DNA of 64,000 nt from Calendula officinalis (GCA_963853835.1 OY970830.1:33193966-33257965), one strand, 5' to 3'. Counted from the first letter of the stretch, positions 20,707 to 32,179 are shown. Program-made: numbers and translations. Notes: generated from the sequence alone by a model not told the origin.

Positions 20707-21089
20707 TTGTAGTACTTTATGCTTCCATTATTGCTATTAAAATCACAGCAAGCAAATAATAAACACAACAAACAAAAAAATCCAGTTGTTAACTACTAAT
20801 ATTTCACTACAAAATTGCATTCTAATCAACACTTTAACAACATATTTATACAAAAGAAACAATAAGCATAAGCTAACAAAACGGTGTGTGGACACGTCAA
20901 CCATTGAAGACCAGATCTAGCAAGAAAAGAGCCATAAAAACAAAATTGAACTCACCAACACAAAAAATAAAAATAAAAACCACATCTTACAACAACAAAT
21001 AAAATCGACACAGATAACCTCAAATCTCAAAATCTACTTCAACTCCTGCAGATATATAGTAGATAAATAAATCAGTAACCTCAAAGAAT
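20707..21089. other. AT-rich spacer before element B
   Basis: A-rich intron-like or intergenic sequence with no ORF and no recognised repeat. It ends where the LTR of element B starts. Confidence 0.5.
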
Positions 21090-21351
21090 TGTAACACCTC
21101 AAATTTTAAAACATCATTTAAAACATATTTTTAAATAAATATTACAAAGTTCAATATCCCAAAATACGGTTTAACAAAAACCATTTAAAAGTTTATCAGA
21201 GTATTAAAACCGGTGTTACAAAACAATATCATAACCATAGGATAAACGGGATCTACCTACGAGCTCCCGAGCTGATCAACACTAGGCCACTTCTAACGGG
21301 ACCTTCTAATCCATCGATCCTGAACCTGAGTACATAGCCACACCAAAAGAT
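21090..21351 (-). repeat. Truncated 3' LTR of element B
   Basis: Starts TGTAACACCTCAAATTTT and follows the 25173 LTR copy closely up to GAGTACATAGCCAC, where the two part. The related LTR fragment C loses similarity at nearly the same point (GTACATAG), which suggests a shared recombination point or an insertion in the 25173 copy and not two independent deletions. Confidence 0.8.
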
Positions 21352-21362
21352 TCACCCATACT

Positions 21363-24251
21363 TGTAACATCCTGAGACCCGACCTAGAATTTTTAATTAC
21401 TTTCGGTAAGTAATTTAATTGTTTATTGTTTTATATAATTTATTTGATTTAATTATATTTTATTGTATTTTAACCATGGGGTTAAAATTAGTAAAAACTG
21501 AGATATTTGAATATTAAATTGATTTTTACATATTTGGGTTCACTTCTGAACCGGGGTTTCAAAAATATCTTCGTTGTTAAAACAGGAGTTAGTTAAGTCT
21601 AAATTAATTATCTGCGAACCTAATATTCTGCACTGTGTTTAAATGAATTGATCTGTGATGGGGGAAGGGGTACGTGGCCAAGAAGGGGGGTATGTGTCAA
21701 AATTGGTTTTTCCTCTCTTTTCTTCCTTGCCGGTCGACACCAACACACACACCACACACACTTGAAGTTTTTCTCCCAAAATTAAAGATCAATACTTGAA
21801 GTTCTTGCATTCTTTGTGTGATTTTCGGATTTGGCTCAAGCATTAGGTAAGAAATCCTTCATCTATTCTAGGGTTCTTAGTTTTGTTCAGAGATGAAATG
21901 AGTTTTTGAGTTTTTGATGATTTCTTGTTGAAAGTTAAAATTGATGGTTAATTTCATGTTTATACTTGATCGTTTAGGTATTGTATGCTTAATTGTTGGT
22001 TTAAAACTTGAATTGATGACGTTGGTAAGAAATCACCATCAATGGTGTTCTTGGGAAGAAGATGGAGTTCTTCCCAATTTGATGAATTGTGTATTTTGGT
22101 GTTCTTGATGTTTGGTTAGGTTAAAATATGCATGTTAGAAGTGATAATTGTTGTATAGGTTTGATTGTAACTTAAATTGTTGAAATGGTCATGAATTAAC
22201 AAGTTTGGATGAGTTTTTGGTAAAAATCCCGTAAGCACAAAAATATGGCAGATTTTGACCATTTTGCAAAAATCATATAAAATCAACCGTAACTTCATTT
22301 TGGGCGTGCGACCAGTCGTTTCGAAGGTCTATGAGTCTACTTTAATAATATAATATTTTCCTGGACTGATATGGTTATAAAAATGAGCAGATTTCCGAGT
22401 TAGTAACAGGTGGTTGTATGTGTCTTTTCAGGTAAGTCATGTATTAACAAAAGTTGGGTGTTTCAAAGTGTGTAACTAATAAACATGTAGTTTGGTATTA
22501 ATATGAAGATTGAAATGCTAATTGAATATATATAGTTGGGCATGATTTTGGTTAAAAGATATCTTCACCCGTTTGGTAATAACTAGTCAAAATTATGAAG
22601 TCATATGATCAAAATGATCATTTTAGGTCAAATGGTATGTTTGGAATGGTAATTGTTGCTTGTATCAAATTATAATATATATTGCTAGTTTTGCCATGAT
22701 TAAATGTGTTTTAGTTGTATTAAGGACTAAATTATGAATTTTGACCCGTTTGGTCAAAAGATGTGAAGTTGAGATTAGTGGACTTTAACCTTGTAAGTCA
22801 AACACCTTTATGTTCTAACTATTTGATATTGAAACGATAATTGTGAGCATGTTTTATGTCTATTTTGAGATCGGTAATTAGCTTGACCTTGATTGTATAG
22901 TTTTGACCCGTTTGGTTGTTAATATGTGCAAATTGACCTAAATAAGGTCAAAGTTGGTTAAGCTTGCATTGGTATGCAAGTAGTATGTAATTTACTCAAA
23001 TTGGTATTGATTAGGTTGCTTGACAATATGGAATTGGTAAATAACAAGTTTGACTTGATTATTTGTTTTGACCCGTTTAGGCCTAATGTGTGCAAGTTGG
23101 TTAAAAGTGCATTATGATTTACTTGGCATGACTTGATGAAGTTATAGACATTGGTAATTGTTAAGTGTTGGAATACAATTAATTAGTTGCAAACATTGTA
23201 TAAAGATGTTATCTTGAACTTATATTACTTATTGCAAAATTAGTGATTTCGGGTAACTAATTCGGTATTCGTTTTGTACAGGAAAAGGGAAGGAGCCTCA
23301 ATAATATAAGTTTACTGAGCTCGACACTAAAAGGAAGCTAAGGTGAGTGGATTTAACCTTCTTTCTTGTGTAATGTACAAAAAGGTTGAAATGGTGGAGT
23401 TCATAAGAGAAATTGCAGGATTTCTGTCTGTCTGGGAAAGATAGCGGCGCTATCTGTAGATAGCGGCGCTATCTTGTTATTGTTTTTGGAAAATTGGAGC
23501 AGAAGCTCGAAATCACGTTTGGCTTTGAGATAGCGGACACTAACTTTTGGCAGATAGCGCCGCTATCTTCAGATAGCGGCGCTATCTCTAGAAGATAGCG
23601 GCGCTATCTTAGCTGGTTTCTGGAAAATTCATTTTCTTGGTTTTTATTAATTTTCCAGTGGTACCATTAATTGTGGGATTGTTAATGGTAGTATGTGCAC
23701 ATGTTTTCTAGAGTTTAGCTATGAGTGGGTTTTGGCTAGGCTTCGTTACTATTGGATGGGGTGCTCGGACTCCTATGGATGTGTTCCGTCAGGGGGGACT
23801 ATCGTGCCAATAGTAAAGTAGCCATCGGTAAACTGTTGTTCGGCCAACAACAGTTGTAGGTTATGCGCAAGTCCGCCGATACCCTCATAACGTCCAATTG
23901 CTTGTGGAAGTTTGGACGGGTTTCCAGATTGATTTCTTTTTGTTTCTAATTTTTTGTGGTTATGCAAATTGTTGTTTAAATATATTCACTTAGCTTTGTG
24001 CTAATCCCTCATTTGTTGACTCTTTTCAGGTTGTGGATTGGGCTATGACTAGAGTCGGGTTTTGGAAGTCTGACCGTACTCCGATTTTGTAAACCGGGTC
24101 GAGCCTCGTTTTAGTAACACCGTTTGAAAGTTATATATTTAATTATTTTGTAAGAGTTTTTATGGCTTGTAATAATTAGGACTTATGTCTTTTCATTCGC
24201 TTCCATTAAGTCTTTAAAAAAAAAAATGGGCTCTAGGATTGCGGTGTTACA
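21363..24251. mobile_element. Solo LTR D (2.9 kb, Gypsy type)
   Basis: A 2889 bp block from TGTAACATCC to GCGGTGTTACA, flanked by the perfect 5-bp duplication ATACT (21358-21362 and 24252-24256). No primer-binding site, polypurine tract or coding region is present, so it is a single LTR left by recombination between two. It contains degenerate repeats around TTTTGACCCGTTTGGT (near 22740, 22906 and 23070) and a cluster of 17-bp palindromes at 23439-23609. Orientation is uncertain; CA-repeats and a CTTAGGTAAG-like leader near 21840 hint at plus. Confidence 0.88.
23439..23609. repeat. Five AGATAGCG-N-CGCTATCT palindromes in solo LTR D
   Basis: The 17-bp odd palindrome AGATAGCGGCGCTATCT occurs at about 23439, 23458, 23571 and 23593, with a version centred on C at 23552 and a broken half site near 23527. 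Both arms are perfect in all five. This is the most structured part of an otherwise AT-rich LTR and looks like a regulatory or protein-binding cluster. Confidence 0.85.
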
Positions 24252-24256
24252 ATACT

Positions 24257-25157
24257 TATACATGTCATTTCGCTTGAGCACCAAATCGAGCAACAATTAA
24301 CCAATATAAACCACGAACCTCATACCATAAATTTTATAATTGAGGAAAACTTACCACACTTTTGCACCTTTCACATCAACATGATTTGACTAATTTTGAA
24401 CGAGTTTTTCCTTCCTTTGTCAACTCCAAGCTACCATCGAACTTCCTCTTTCTCCACTTGATGATGATTCATTGATCCTTCGTTGAACTACCTTCTCCAC
24501 ATCTATAGCAATAACTCCTCTTAGAAATCTCTCCAAGTACACTTTCGGGACAAAACTTCCCTAACAACCTATCCGCGATCTCCTTCCACGATATCTTTTA
24601 CCACACTCCCTTTTCCAATGTTTTGAACATCGCATTCCACCGTGGCCACGCATCGCTCTCCCAGTGGGCGAGCTGTAGAAGTTACCACATCCTCCTCCCA
24701 ACACTTGCTACTCTTTAACACTTGCTCAGTTTCACGATTCCACCGAATCACGACCTCCGGTTCGGTACTTCCCAATTACACATCCAGCTTACACGCCATA
24801 TATGTCTTGAACGAACATCGTTCCCTTTCTTCCGATTTGGAATTACTACTATCACCACCCAACATGACGAAACTCAATTATAATTTCTTTTCTTGTCTTA
24901 GAGGAGCTTGTCCTCTTCTCGAGTTTACCCTTTTTGTTATACCAATAGTTCCACAATCAAAATTCAAACGATGACTCAACAGTCGAATAAAACACATTTA
25001 TATCAAATCATGACATTTCTCTTAGGGATCGATCCTATCATACTCGCACTTTACGGTCTCAACATACTAATCATGGATATCTTATGGAAACATATGGTCA
25101 TACTTAGCATAGCTTAAGACTAGGGAGGTCAAACCTACGTAATTCACTTAAACTATA
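24257..25157 (-). pseudogene. Worn internal region of element B with gag fragment
   Basis: The minus-strand ORF at 24569-24775 encodes EPEVVIRWNRETEQVLKSSK and CWEEDVVTSTARPLGERCV. This resembles the start of a Gypsy Gag core, where a tryptophan, an E-x-x-[FL] and a Cys occur in that spacing, but frameshifts and substitutions blur the rest. No protease or polymerase sequence is seen. The region is bounded by the primer-binding site on the right and solo LTR D on the left. Confidence 0.5.
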
Positions 25158-25169
25158 GCTCTGATACCA
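25158..25169 (-). other. Primer-binding site of element B
   Basis: TGGTATCAGAGC on the minus strand, three bases from the LTR start at 25173, complementary to initiator methionine tRNA. It sets the element's orientation. Confidence 0.85.
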
Positions 25170-25172
25170 AGT

Positions 25173-27359
25173 TGTAACACCTCAAATTTTAAAACATCAT
25201 TTAAAACATAATTTTAAATAAATATTACAAAGTTCAATATCCCAAAATACGGTTTAACAAAAACCATTTAAAAGTTTATCAGAGTATTAAAACCGGTGTT
25301 ACAAAACAATATCATAATCATAGGATAAACGGGATATACCTACGAGCTCCCGAGCTGATCAACACTAGGCCACTTCTAACGGGACCTTCTAATCCATCGA
25401 TCCTGAACCTGAGTACATAGCCACAAAAACAAAGTAGTACGTGAGACAAAATAGTCTCGTGAGATACATGGGTTTTTCGACCCATTCTCAAATATAATAA
25501 AAGACATAATATTCATTTCTTTTCTTCATTCACTTATTAATTATCAACTTATATTCTTACCGCTTATTCGTATTTACTAGTAAGCTAACCGTAAGATTAC
25601 CCATCACGTAGTCACATACATGTAAGCTATCCATAACCTTACTAAATCTTTATCGCATACGCTACGGACCTCTCCGAAGCAAACTCCCCCGATGTGGGTT
25701 AACTAGGTAAACTCCCCCATTTCCGGGTTAACTGAAACTCCCCCGTTTCCGGGTTAACTAAAACTCCCCCGTTTCCCGGTTGACTATTTCTCGACAGGCT
25801 ACTCTTGCGCAGGGTGGTACCTCCCCAAGTAGGTGTCACTAACTCCCCCAACTTGAGTGGGTTAACTATGATCCGGATCCTTTTCTCAACACATATTGAA
25901 ATCACCAAATATGGGCCTATGCCCCAATAATACATACTCAAACATAATTTAGAATACATCTATTTTAATTGTCATATTATTCTCATTTCTTATCCAATTT
26001 CAATATTGACTTTGCCAAGTCCTTTATTAAATAAAATATGTTTATCATTTATAATAATCATATTACTTGAACTTCTCTTTGACTAGAATACAAATCTAGT
26101 CACTTTATACTTATTCTCCTAGCAATTCAATCATTACTTTTATTAGTATAATATACTAATCAATACTTGATACTTGAAAATCATTGTTATTAGCTTTATT
26201 AATAAACCAGATATCTTACTTTCTAATTCATACTCTTAATCATAAATCATATTAATAAAGAATTATTAATCACTTTTTCATTATCATAATCTCTTTTAAA
26301 ATCATTAGTCATTTAGACATACTTAGATAGTCTAATATTGGTATTTTCATATCTTTTCAATTGTATCTTTATTAAAACATTTAATTAATAAAGACCCATA
26401 AAACACTATAGTTTTCAAAATAATTTGCTATGTACTCAGTAAAAGTCTCATGTACTCACCTTAGCCAAGCTAACTCCAATCGTGTCTAATAACCCAAATC
26501 CTTGCTTTCCAACTTGTGAAATGTCACCAATCTATAGGTCTTCTTGACCTACCATCAATATCATCATAAAATCTAGTTATTATCCATAACTAGTTACCAA
26601 TAACTTCATAACAACCTTCTTAACCACCAAGTTCATCCAACTTGGTGGGGCCCAAAACCCTAGTTCAAGATTTCCATCATCAAATCCCAAATCCAACAAG
26701 AACACAAGGTTCTTAAGCTTGCAAAGAGTATTCTACACTTATCTTAGTCATCTTCCCCAAAGATAACTTGGTAGGTTACCCAAACCACCATTTTCCCCCA
26801 AATAAAGCTTACAAACTAACTACCAACTATCAAGGATCAAGAATCCTTACCTTTGATGTTTAAATCCTTCAATATGGTGAAGATTTGAGCAAGAAATCAC
26901 CAAAAACTCCTCTTTCTCCTCCAAAAACGGCTCCAAGCTCAAGTGGGTTTTGAAAATGAGAAAACCCTAGCTAAAACCCTCTTTTTATACTTCCTGCACG
27001 AATTAGCAATGCTAATCTTAAAATCGCGTTGCTAAAACTCGCGGGTACCCAAACTCGCAAATGCTAAAATCAGGATTAGAGATCTCTAAACTTTGCCGCT
27101 TGAAAATGCACCTATGGCCATCAATACTCGCGATGCTAATCCTCGGATTATAGATCTCTAAAATATGCTGGAACAAAATGCACTTTTCCAACTTGGTCTT
27201 TTACCCAATCTTAACCTGTTTCGACTTTAACAAGGGAATACACATACCAAACGATGTCCAAATGACACGAAACCAATTCCCATGTCTTTTAAATAATTTA
27301 TCCTTATTTATAATATTTTTTTCCATAATTTATTCGATACAAAATTTCGGGTCGTTACA
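25173..27359 (-). repeat. 5' LTR of element B
   Basis: 2187 bp from TGTAACACC to GGGTCGTTACA. It contains a short tandem repeat of GGGTTAACT-AAACTCCCCCG units (25682-25787, about four copies of 26 bp), and short palindromes near its right end: ATTAGCAATGCTAAT near 27005 and TTAGAGATCTCTAA near 27075, with a worn copy near 27143. A short minus-strand ORF at 25699-25959 is an accident of the tandem repeat. Confidence 0.82.
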
Positions 27360-27439
27360 AATGTGAACTATCATCATCTGAAGCAATAATAAGTTGTGTG
27401 GCAACATCTGGATGCCACTGCAAAACAGAGCATCGGCTT
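27360..27439 (-). pseudogene. SEC31-like WD40 exon fragment
   Basis: On the minus strand, after an ATTTAG acceptor at 27440, the exon encodes RCSVLQWHPDVATQLIIAS followed by DDDSSH. This is very close to the WD40 region of plant SEC31, the outer COPII coat subunit (RRCSVLQW-x-PDVATQL[IV][VI]ASDDDSSP in memory). The exon is cut by the LTR end of element B at 27359, before the LRLWD part. No other SEC31 sequence was seen nearby, so it is either a captured fragment or the remnant of a disrupted gene. Confidence 0.75.
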
Positions 27440-27686
27440 CTAAATATATATATAAGAAAGTGTAAATTGGAAAATTATTACAAATTAGTTTCTAGGTTCA
27501 GTATTACATCAAAGCCAGATTACAAAATTCTAATTAATAATCGGTTTTTGCTTCCTCTGGTCCCAGACTGCTAAGAAAAAACACAAAATGTACCATCAGA
27601 TTTTCTCAAATCATACCAGTTATTCCATTAATTGAAGCAGATCCGAAAATAGGTTAAACCTTTTTATTCCATGATAAGAATGATAC

Positions 27687-27735
27687 CTGTCGTAGCAGAT
27701 CCACTTCCCTGATGATTCGCGTTTGATATCGCCAT
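27687..27735 (-). pseudogene. Possible first coding exon of a disrupted or chimeric gene
   Basis: On the minus strand an ATG at 27735 opens MAISNANHQGSGSATT and ends at a GACAG|GTATCA donor (27687/27686). The 200 bp before it look like a 5' untranslated region. The next recognisable exon downstream is the SEC31-like one, but SEC31 proteins do not start this way. Either this is a chimera made by gene capture or the two exons are unrelated. Confidence 0.35.
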
Positions 27736-28099
27736 TTCAGATAAATTCGTCGAGGAGGTCGTTACCCGATGCAGGAATTTGGATTCTGGAGAAAAAATTG
27801 AAGTTGATCGAGCATTGTAGCTATGTGTCTCCCTAACAGATGCAGGTCATTATTCCCAAAAGCCCTCGCTACTTCGCAGCGCCCGTGGTCGTGTCTCTTG
27901 TGGTCGCTGAAGATCAAAATTGAATGAGAGAATTAGGAGAGCGGTGAATGTGACAGACATTGAGAGACGCATATTTACACTTCCTGATTTGCAACGGTTC
28001 ATTATCCAAGAAAAGATATTTGAATTTTGAAATCTTGGATAACCAACCGTGAATGATTGAACATTTAATACTCATCTGTTTAGATTAGTTAACGCAACC

Positions 28100-28200
28100 G
28101 TAGGCTAGATGAGTTGGTTTGGTCGTTGTGCTTTTACCCGCAGGTCGTGAGTTCGAAACTTGGTTGTGATTTTTTTTTATCAAAAGGGTTGGTTTCCATA
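28100..28200 (+). mobile_element. tRNA-like SINE head (candidate)
   Basis: An A-box-like TAGATGAGTTGG (28106-28117) is followed at about 45 bp spacing by a perfect B-box core GAGTTCGAAAC (about 28149-28159), then TTGTGA and a T run. The spacing and boxes are those of a tRNA-derived SINE head. No target duplication or 3' end could be fixed, and the region does not fold into a tRNA. Confidence 0.45.
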
Positions 28201-28246
28201 ATTAGTAAGTGTGTTGGCTGAATTTTCAGCTTTGCTAATTATGGAA
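28190..28246. repeat. Inverted repeat next to the SINE head
   Basis: TTTCCATAATTAG and CTAATTATGGAA are inverted copies about 30 bp apart. Such a stem could belong to the SINE body or to a short MITE. Confidence 0.5.
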
Positions 28247-28314
28247 GGGGTAAATGCTTTATAATATAGTAAAGATAAAGATTAATTTTATTGTCTGTAT
28301 GACTGAATAGCACA

Positions 28315-28573
28315 TACTCCCTCCGTCCTATAAAAAAATTTACATTTAATTTTAGCACAATCTTTTTATTGGTAGTTAGTGGTGGGGTCCTTTATAATAT
28401 TTTTGATTAAAATATAAGGTTAGATTGGAGAGAGAATGTGTTTTATTAATGGAATAATTGGTAATAATATTATTTTATTAGGTTGGCCCCCCAAATTTGA
28501 GAAATGTAAACTTTTTTGTGGGACAAATTTTTAAGAAAAAATGTAAAACTTTTTTGTGGCACGAAAGGAGTTA
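28315..28573. mobile_element. Stowaway-type MITE, worn
   Basis: The left end TA-CTCCCTCCGTCC and right end GGCACGAAAGGAGT-TA are inverted relatives of the well-known plant Stowaway terminus. Further in, TTTACATTT on the left matches AAATGTAAA on the right. TA at both ends is the Tc1/mariner target. About 255 bp with no coding capacity. Confidence 0.8.
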
Positions 28574-28599
28574 GTTTTATATTTATATTAAAGTTATTT

Positions 28600-29410
28600 A
28601 TTTGATGATCCTAAAAAAATCCTTTGAATTGCTTGGGAGAAGACGGTTGCTCCTTTTAACAAGGGAGGCCTAGGGATTGGAAGAGTCCATTATGCAAGCT
28701 TACCCCTTCTCTCTAAATGGCGGTGCAGATTTCGTACTGAATCTATTGCTTTTTGGTCCAAAGTAATTAACTCCATTCACGGCAATTGTGGAAAAAAAAT
28801 TCTCTTCTTTTGGTGTCGCACCTTGGAACCAAATTATGTATCTCCAAAAAGATTTCTTAGTTACGACATTAGTGTTTTGGAACGACATTTGGATTGGTTG
28901 GAATTGGGCCTTAAAGATGATTTTGTTAATTTGTTTAACCTTGATTCTAACCAAGATTGCAACGTCTTCGATCGGTTCTCTATCGAAGGTAATCCGGTAG
29001 GAAACTAATTCAAATTGGAACTTTGCTAATGTTGGGCCGGCCCAACTCCTTCATATGGGCCGCATTTCTTTACATATTTTGGAAAGTAATAGACCAAGGC
29101 CCACGTGGAAGTGGAGTAGAAATCATGTTACTGCCATCGAGCTCGAGGAACCGGTACTCCTTAATAATCTTTTCGGTGAAATGTCCCCATCCCCCTTTTC
29201 CACGATCTTAGATAAATGGATTTGAACAATTCGTCTAACTTTGGAGTTTACGGTTTATGGTTTGAAAGAACATTTAAAGACTGTCAGATGGATTTTCATT
29301 TTCATTGGAATAAATTGATTCCTGGTAAAGTCAATATTCTTTATTTGGCATATTATTAACAACAGACTCCCAACTAAAATCAACCGTGATAATAAAGGTA
29401 TAGATTTAGG
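28600..29410 (+). pseudogene. LINE reverse transcriptase C-terminal fragment
   Basis: Several shifted frames on the plus strand give the typical end of a plant LINE ORF2: AWEKTVAPFNKGGLGIG, then SLPLLSKWRCRFRTES, FWSKVINSIHGNCG, and after stops a W-x-x-[IV]PGKVNILY block with QLKSTVI, like the zinc-binding RVT region. The frame changes several times and stops are frequent, so this is an old 5'-truncated copy. It is cut at 29411 by the LTR of fragment C. Confidence 0.75.
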
Positions 29411-29489
29411 TGTAATACCTCAATTTTCAAAACATCATTAAATAATATTTGAAAAAAATGTAACAATATCCAAGTTACCAAAATATTAG
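29411..29489 (-). repeat. LTR fragment C, left part (split by C3)
   Basis: TGTAATACCTCAATTTTC and the following bases are clearly related to the LTR of element B. The similarity continues on the other side of C3 at 50723. Bases 29485-29489 (ATTAG) are the target site that C3 duplicated. Confidence 0.75.
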
Positions 29490-29783
29490 TGAGAGATCTA
29501 ATGTGATTGAAATCAAGCTAATCCATGGTGATTTGATCAAAGTTGAAGAATCAAGTGTGTGTTTGTGTGTGTTTTGCTTGAGAGAGAATGAAGATGGATG
29601 GAAGATAGCTTTCAAAGTGGGTTTCAATTAAGTGAGGAAAAGCTTACAATTAGTGAAGGTAAATTTCCCTTAAATACCTATCTCACTAATCATCATGCTT
29701 AAGGCTAATTACTAGTTTATCATTTATACAATATTACACAACTAGTCCGCTAACTATTGAATACAATTAAAATGACCCCAACA
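29490..29783 (-). repeat. 3' LTR of C3
   Basis: 294 bp, TG...CA on the minus strand. It has about 31 bp (CATGGTGATTTGATCAAAG and on) that the 5' LTR lacks. Directly beyond it (29784-29796) is the polypurine tract ACAAAGGGGGAGAT on the minus strand. Confidence 0.92.
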
Positions 29784-30662
29784 ATCTCCCCCTTTGTATC
29801 AATAGTTTGAATTAGCCTGTTCTTGAAATCTTCTTCTCTAGCAAAGTCTGAGACTGAATTATCCGTTGAGGAGTTTTGATGTAGTATCAGCTTCAGCTTT
29901 TGATTGAACATTGAAAAATAATACTTTTTATTGACTTTTCAACCAATATAAAGTATCTCAGAAGATTTCATGAATTGTTGACTTAATATGTCTTTATCAT
30001 TATCCAATCTCCCTCTTTTTGAGCTCTTTGAACTTCATCTCGGTCTTCCTTCAAAGGAACTCAATTTTTATCGTTGAGTTTGTTGGTGTAAGAAATGCCT
30101 AAAACTGATATATTGAAGATTAGAAGGTTCTAGAAATGAAACATCAGTTAGGTAAGGATTTGACTAAGATGTTGTAATAGAGGTTTTTGTGAGGATAGGA
30201 TAATAATGATTTTGAATGTTTTGACAGTTAAAGTTTTGGATGTGTGTTTCTTTGTGTACGAATGTTTTGAAAGTTAAAAGTTTTGGATATGTATGTATGT
30301 AAGTTTTGTATGTATGAAAGAATGATATGTACATTTAGGATTTGGATGAATGTGGATGATTTGTATTTTGTATGGAACAAAAGATTTGAACAGTTAAGCT
30401 TTTGTATGGATATGGATGTTTATAGAATTTGGAAAGAATGATTTTGTACGGTTAAGTTTTTAGATGTGTGTGTTTGGTTTGGTAAGAATGATTTGTACGA
30501 TTAAGTTTTGAATTGAAGTGGTTGAGGTTTTGGAGAGAGATTTATTCAGATGAATCGGTTTCATTGTTCTTCACTTGTTTTTCCATTTAGTACACTGATT
30601 ATCATTTGCTCTTTCTCTTAATCACTTGATATAAACTCGGTATTTGCACAATTTCTCAGTCA

Positions 30663-30703
30663 TTTCTCCCCCTCATGAGGATCATGAACAGGGTCCTCAT
30701 GAT
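30663..30703 (-). other. CATGAGGA inverted repeat joined to a polypurine tract (C3)
   Basis: Third copy of the conserved signal: CATGAGGA and TCCTCATG arms around CCCTGTTCATGA, then a GAGGGGGAGAAAT purine run on the minus strand. One loop base differs from C1 and C2; the arms are unchanged. Confidence 0.62.
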
Positions 30704-30788
30704 AATGATGAAAATTTTGCATTGAAGAAACGAATCTTGGAGAAAAATATTTGAAAAATGTAGAATAGCAATGTCAATGATCACGTGA

Positions 30789-31914
30789 AGTCATAAACAG
30801 ATGCAATCTTTACTGAAAAATATTTGAAAAATGTAGAATATGACGAACACGATGATTAAAGACATTGTTAATCAAAGATTTGCGATTTAAAAGAGATCAA
30901 TGTATTGTGCACAAAAATCATTTGAGTGTAAGGTGAATACATCTGATTAGTCCAAAAGCCACGTATGTATACTACTTACAAAGATGCAATTTTCGCTGAA
31001 AGAATTCAGAGAAAAGATCGACGAGTATACAAGACTAAGAACTAAAAAGACAATTAAAAGGACTGTAGTCATTGATGTATACTACTTACAAAGATGCAAT
31101 TTTCACTGAATGACTTCAGAGAAAAGATCGACGGGTATACATGACTACGACCGCATGAATTTCACAATTTTGTACACTTTTTGAGGATGGGGAAAGGATA
31201 TGAAAAATTTCTTAAGTCCCCAATGAAGTATAGTTTTAAGAATGATTTTGAAATAATAGTAAATGTTTGAGATTTGAAAAATCATTTAAAAAGTTTATGT
31301 GCAAAATCAGGTATGTCAAAAAATGGAGCCACAACGCAAGAGACGAAGATTTGTCATAAACAGATACAATCTTTACTAATCGAGACTAGTAAAGACATCG
31401 TTTACGAATATGACAAAAATTTATATCCTACGTTGTGAACACATCATTGTGAGCACAAAGTGAGATAAAAATTTTGGAATGTTGAGTATCACTGATTAAT
31501 AAAACATTTATGAGAATGTGATGGCAACAACTCAATATGAGTAAAAAAAAAATTGTAATTGAGGATCGATTTTGAACAATGAAAATTGTATGTAAAAGGA
31601 GAAAAATTTTGATTTACAATTGAAAAATTTTAACAATGAAGGAACACAAAGGTAGCAATGAGAAATAAGACAATTTGCAATAAACAGATGCAATCAGTAC
31701 CACCCTAGACTGGTAAAGAGATCGTTTACGAATATTGCAAAAGCTAATACTCAACATTGATAACCTTGTGTGATTGTAAATATGTAAGAGGTTGAAAAAC
31801 TGTTTGAGGAAAAAAAATTTATTATCAAGATAGAATAAGAAAATTTGTAATAAACAGATGCAATCAGTACCAATTGAGATTGGTAATGAGATCGTTTACG
31901 GATATTACAAAAAT
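30789..31914 (-). repeat. Stem-loop array of C3 (one unit duplicated, one lost)
   Basis: Units at about 31842-31914, 31672-31740, 31349-31418, 31075-31140, 30965-31030 and 30789-30844. The fifth type (GTATAC outer pair) occurs twice, the fourth type is absent, and the sixth has lost much of one arm. Where present, stems are kept paired, e.g. TTTGCAATA with TATTGCAAA at 31672-31740. Confidence 0.8.
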
Positions 31915-31984
31915 TGATACCCCATATTAATAATTTTTTAAAAAAATTTGAAAGAAGCATTGAAACAGTATTTAGCGATTATAA

Positions 31985-32065
31985 AAGGATGCTCCCCCTC
32001 GACATAAGAATGTCTATTTTCTCCCCCTTGACAAGTGAATATAAAAATTCTCCCCCTCAACCAAT
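31985..32065 (-). other. Cluster of polypurine tracts (C3)
   Basis: Three minus-strand runs with AGGGGGAG at about 31991, 32020 and 32051, between the pol stop and the stem-loops, as in C1. Confidence 0.7.
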
Positions 32066-32179
32066 GATATCAATGAAGAACGGGTTTCAAGCAGATGTAC
32101 TTGAAAGCCATTTTATTATTATTAAAAAAAATTAAAAACAAAAACAAAAACAATAAAAATAATAAAGTAGTAAAACGGT

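Larger units (their letters stand above)
21090..27359 (-). mobile_element. Degraded Gypsy-type LTR element B
   Basis: A minus-strand element with a full 5' LTR at 25173-27359, a tRNA-iMet primer-binding site beside it, a worn gag fragment, and only the first ~262 bp (genomic left end) of the other LTR at 21090-21351. That stretch matches the 25173 copy with about three differences. Most of gag and all of pol are deleted. The flanks AGAAT and AATGT do not match, so one end was rearranged after insertion. A 2.9 kb solo LTR (21363-24251) inserted inside it later. Confidence 0.8.

Noticed and set aside
24642..25117. Plus-strand ORFs of 110 and 69 codons
   Set aside because: Shadows on the opposite strand of the worn gag region of element B.
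25682..25787. CRISPR-like regular repeat
   Set aside because: Four 26-bp units without spacers inside a plant LTR; a simple tandem repeat. CRISPR arrays are not expected in a plant genome.
25699..25959. Minus-strand ORF of 86 codons
   Set aside because: Lies across the short tandem repeat in the LTR of element B and has no recognisable domain.
28100..28165. Possible tRNA gene
   Set aside because: A and B boxes are present but the acceptor and anticodon stems do not pair; it fits a SINE head better.
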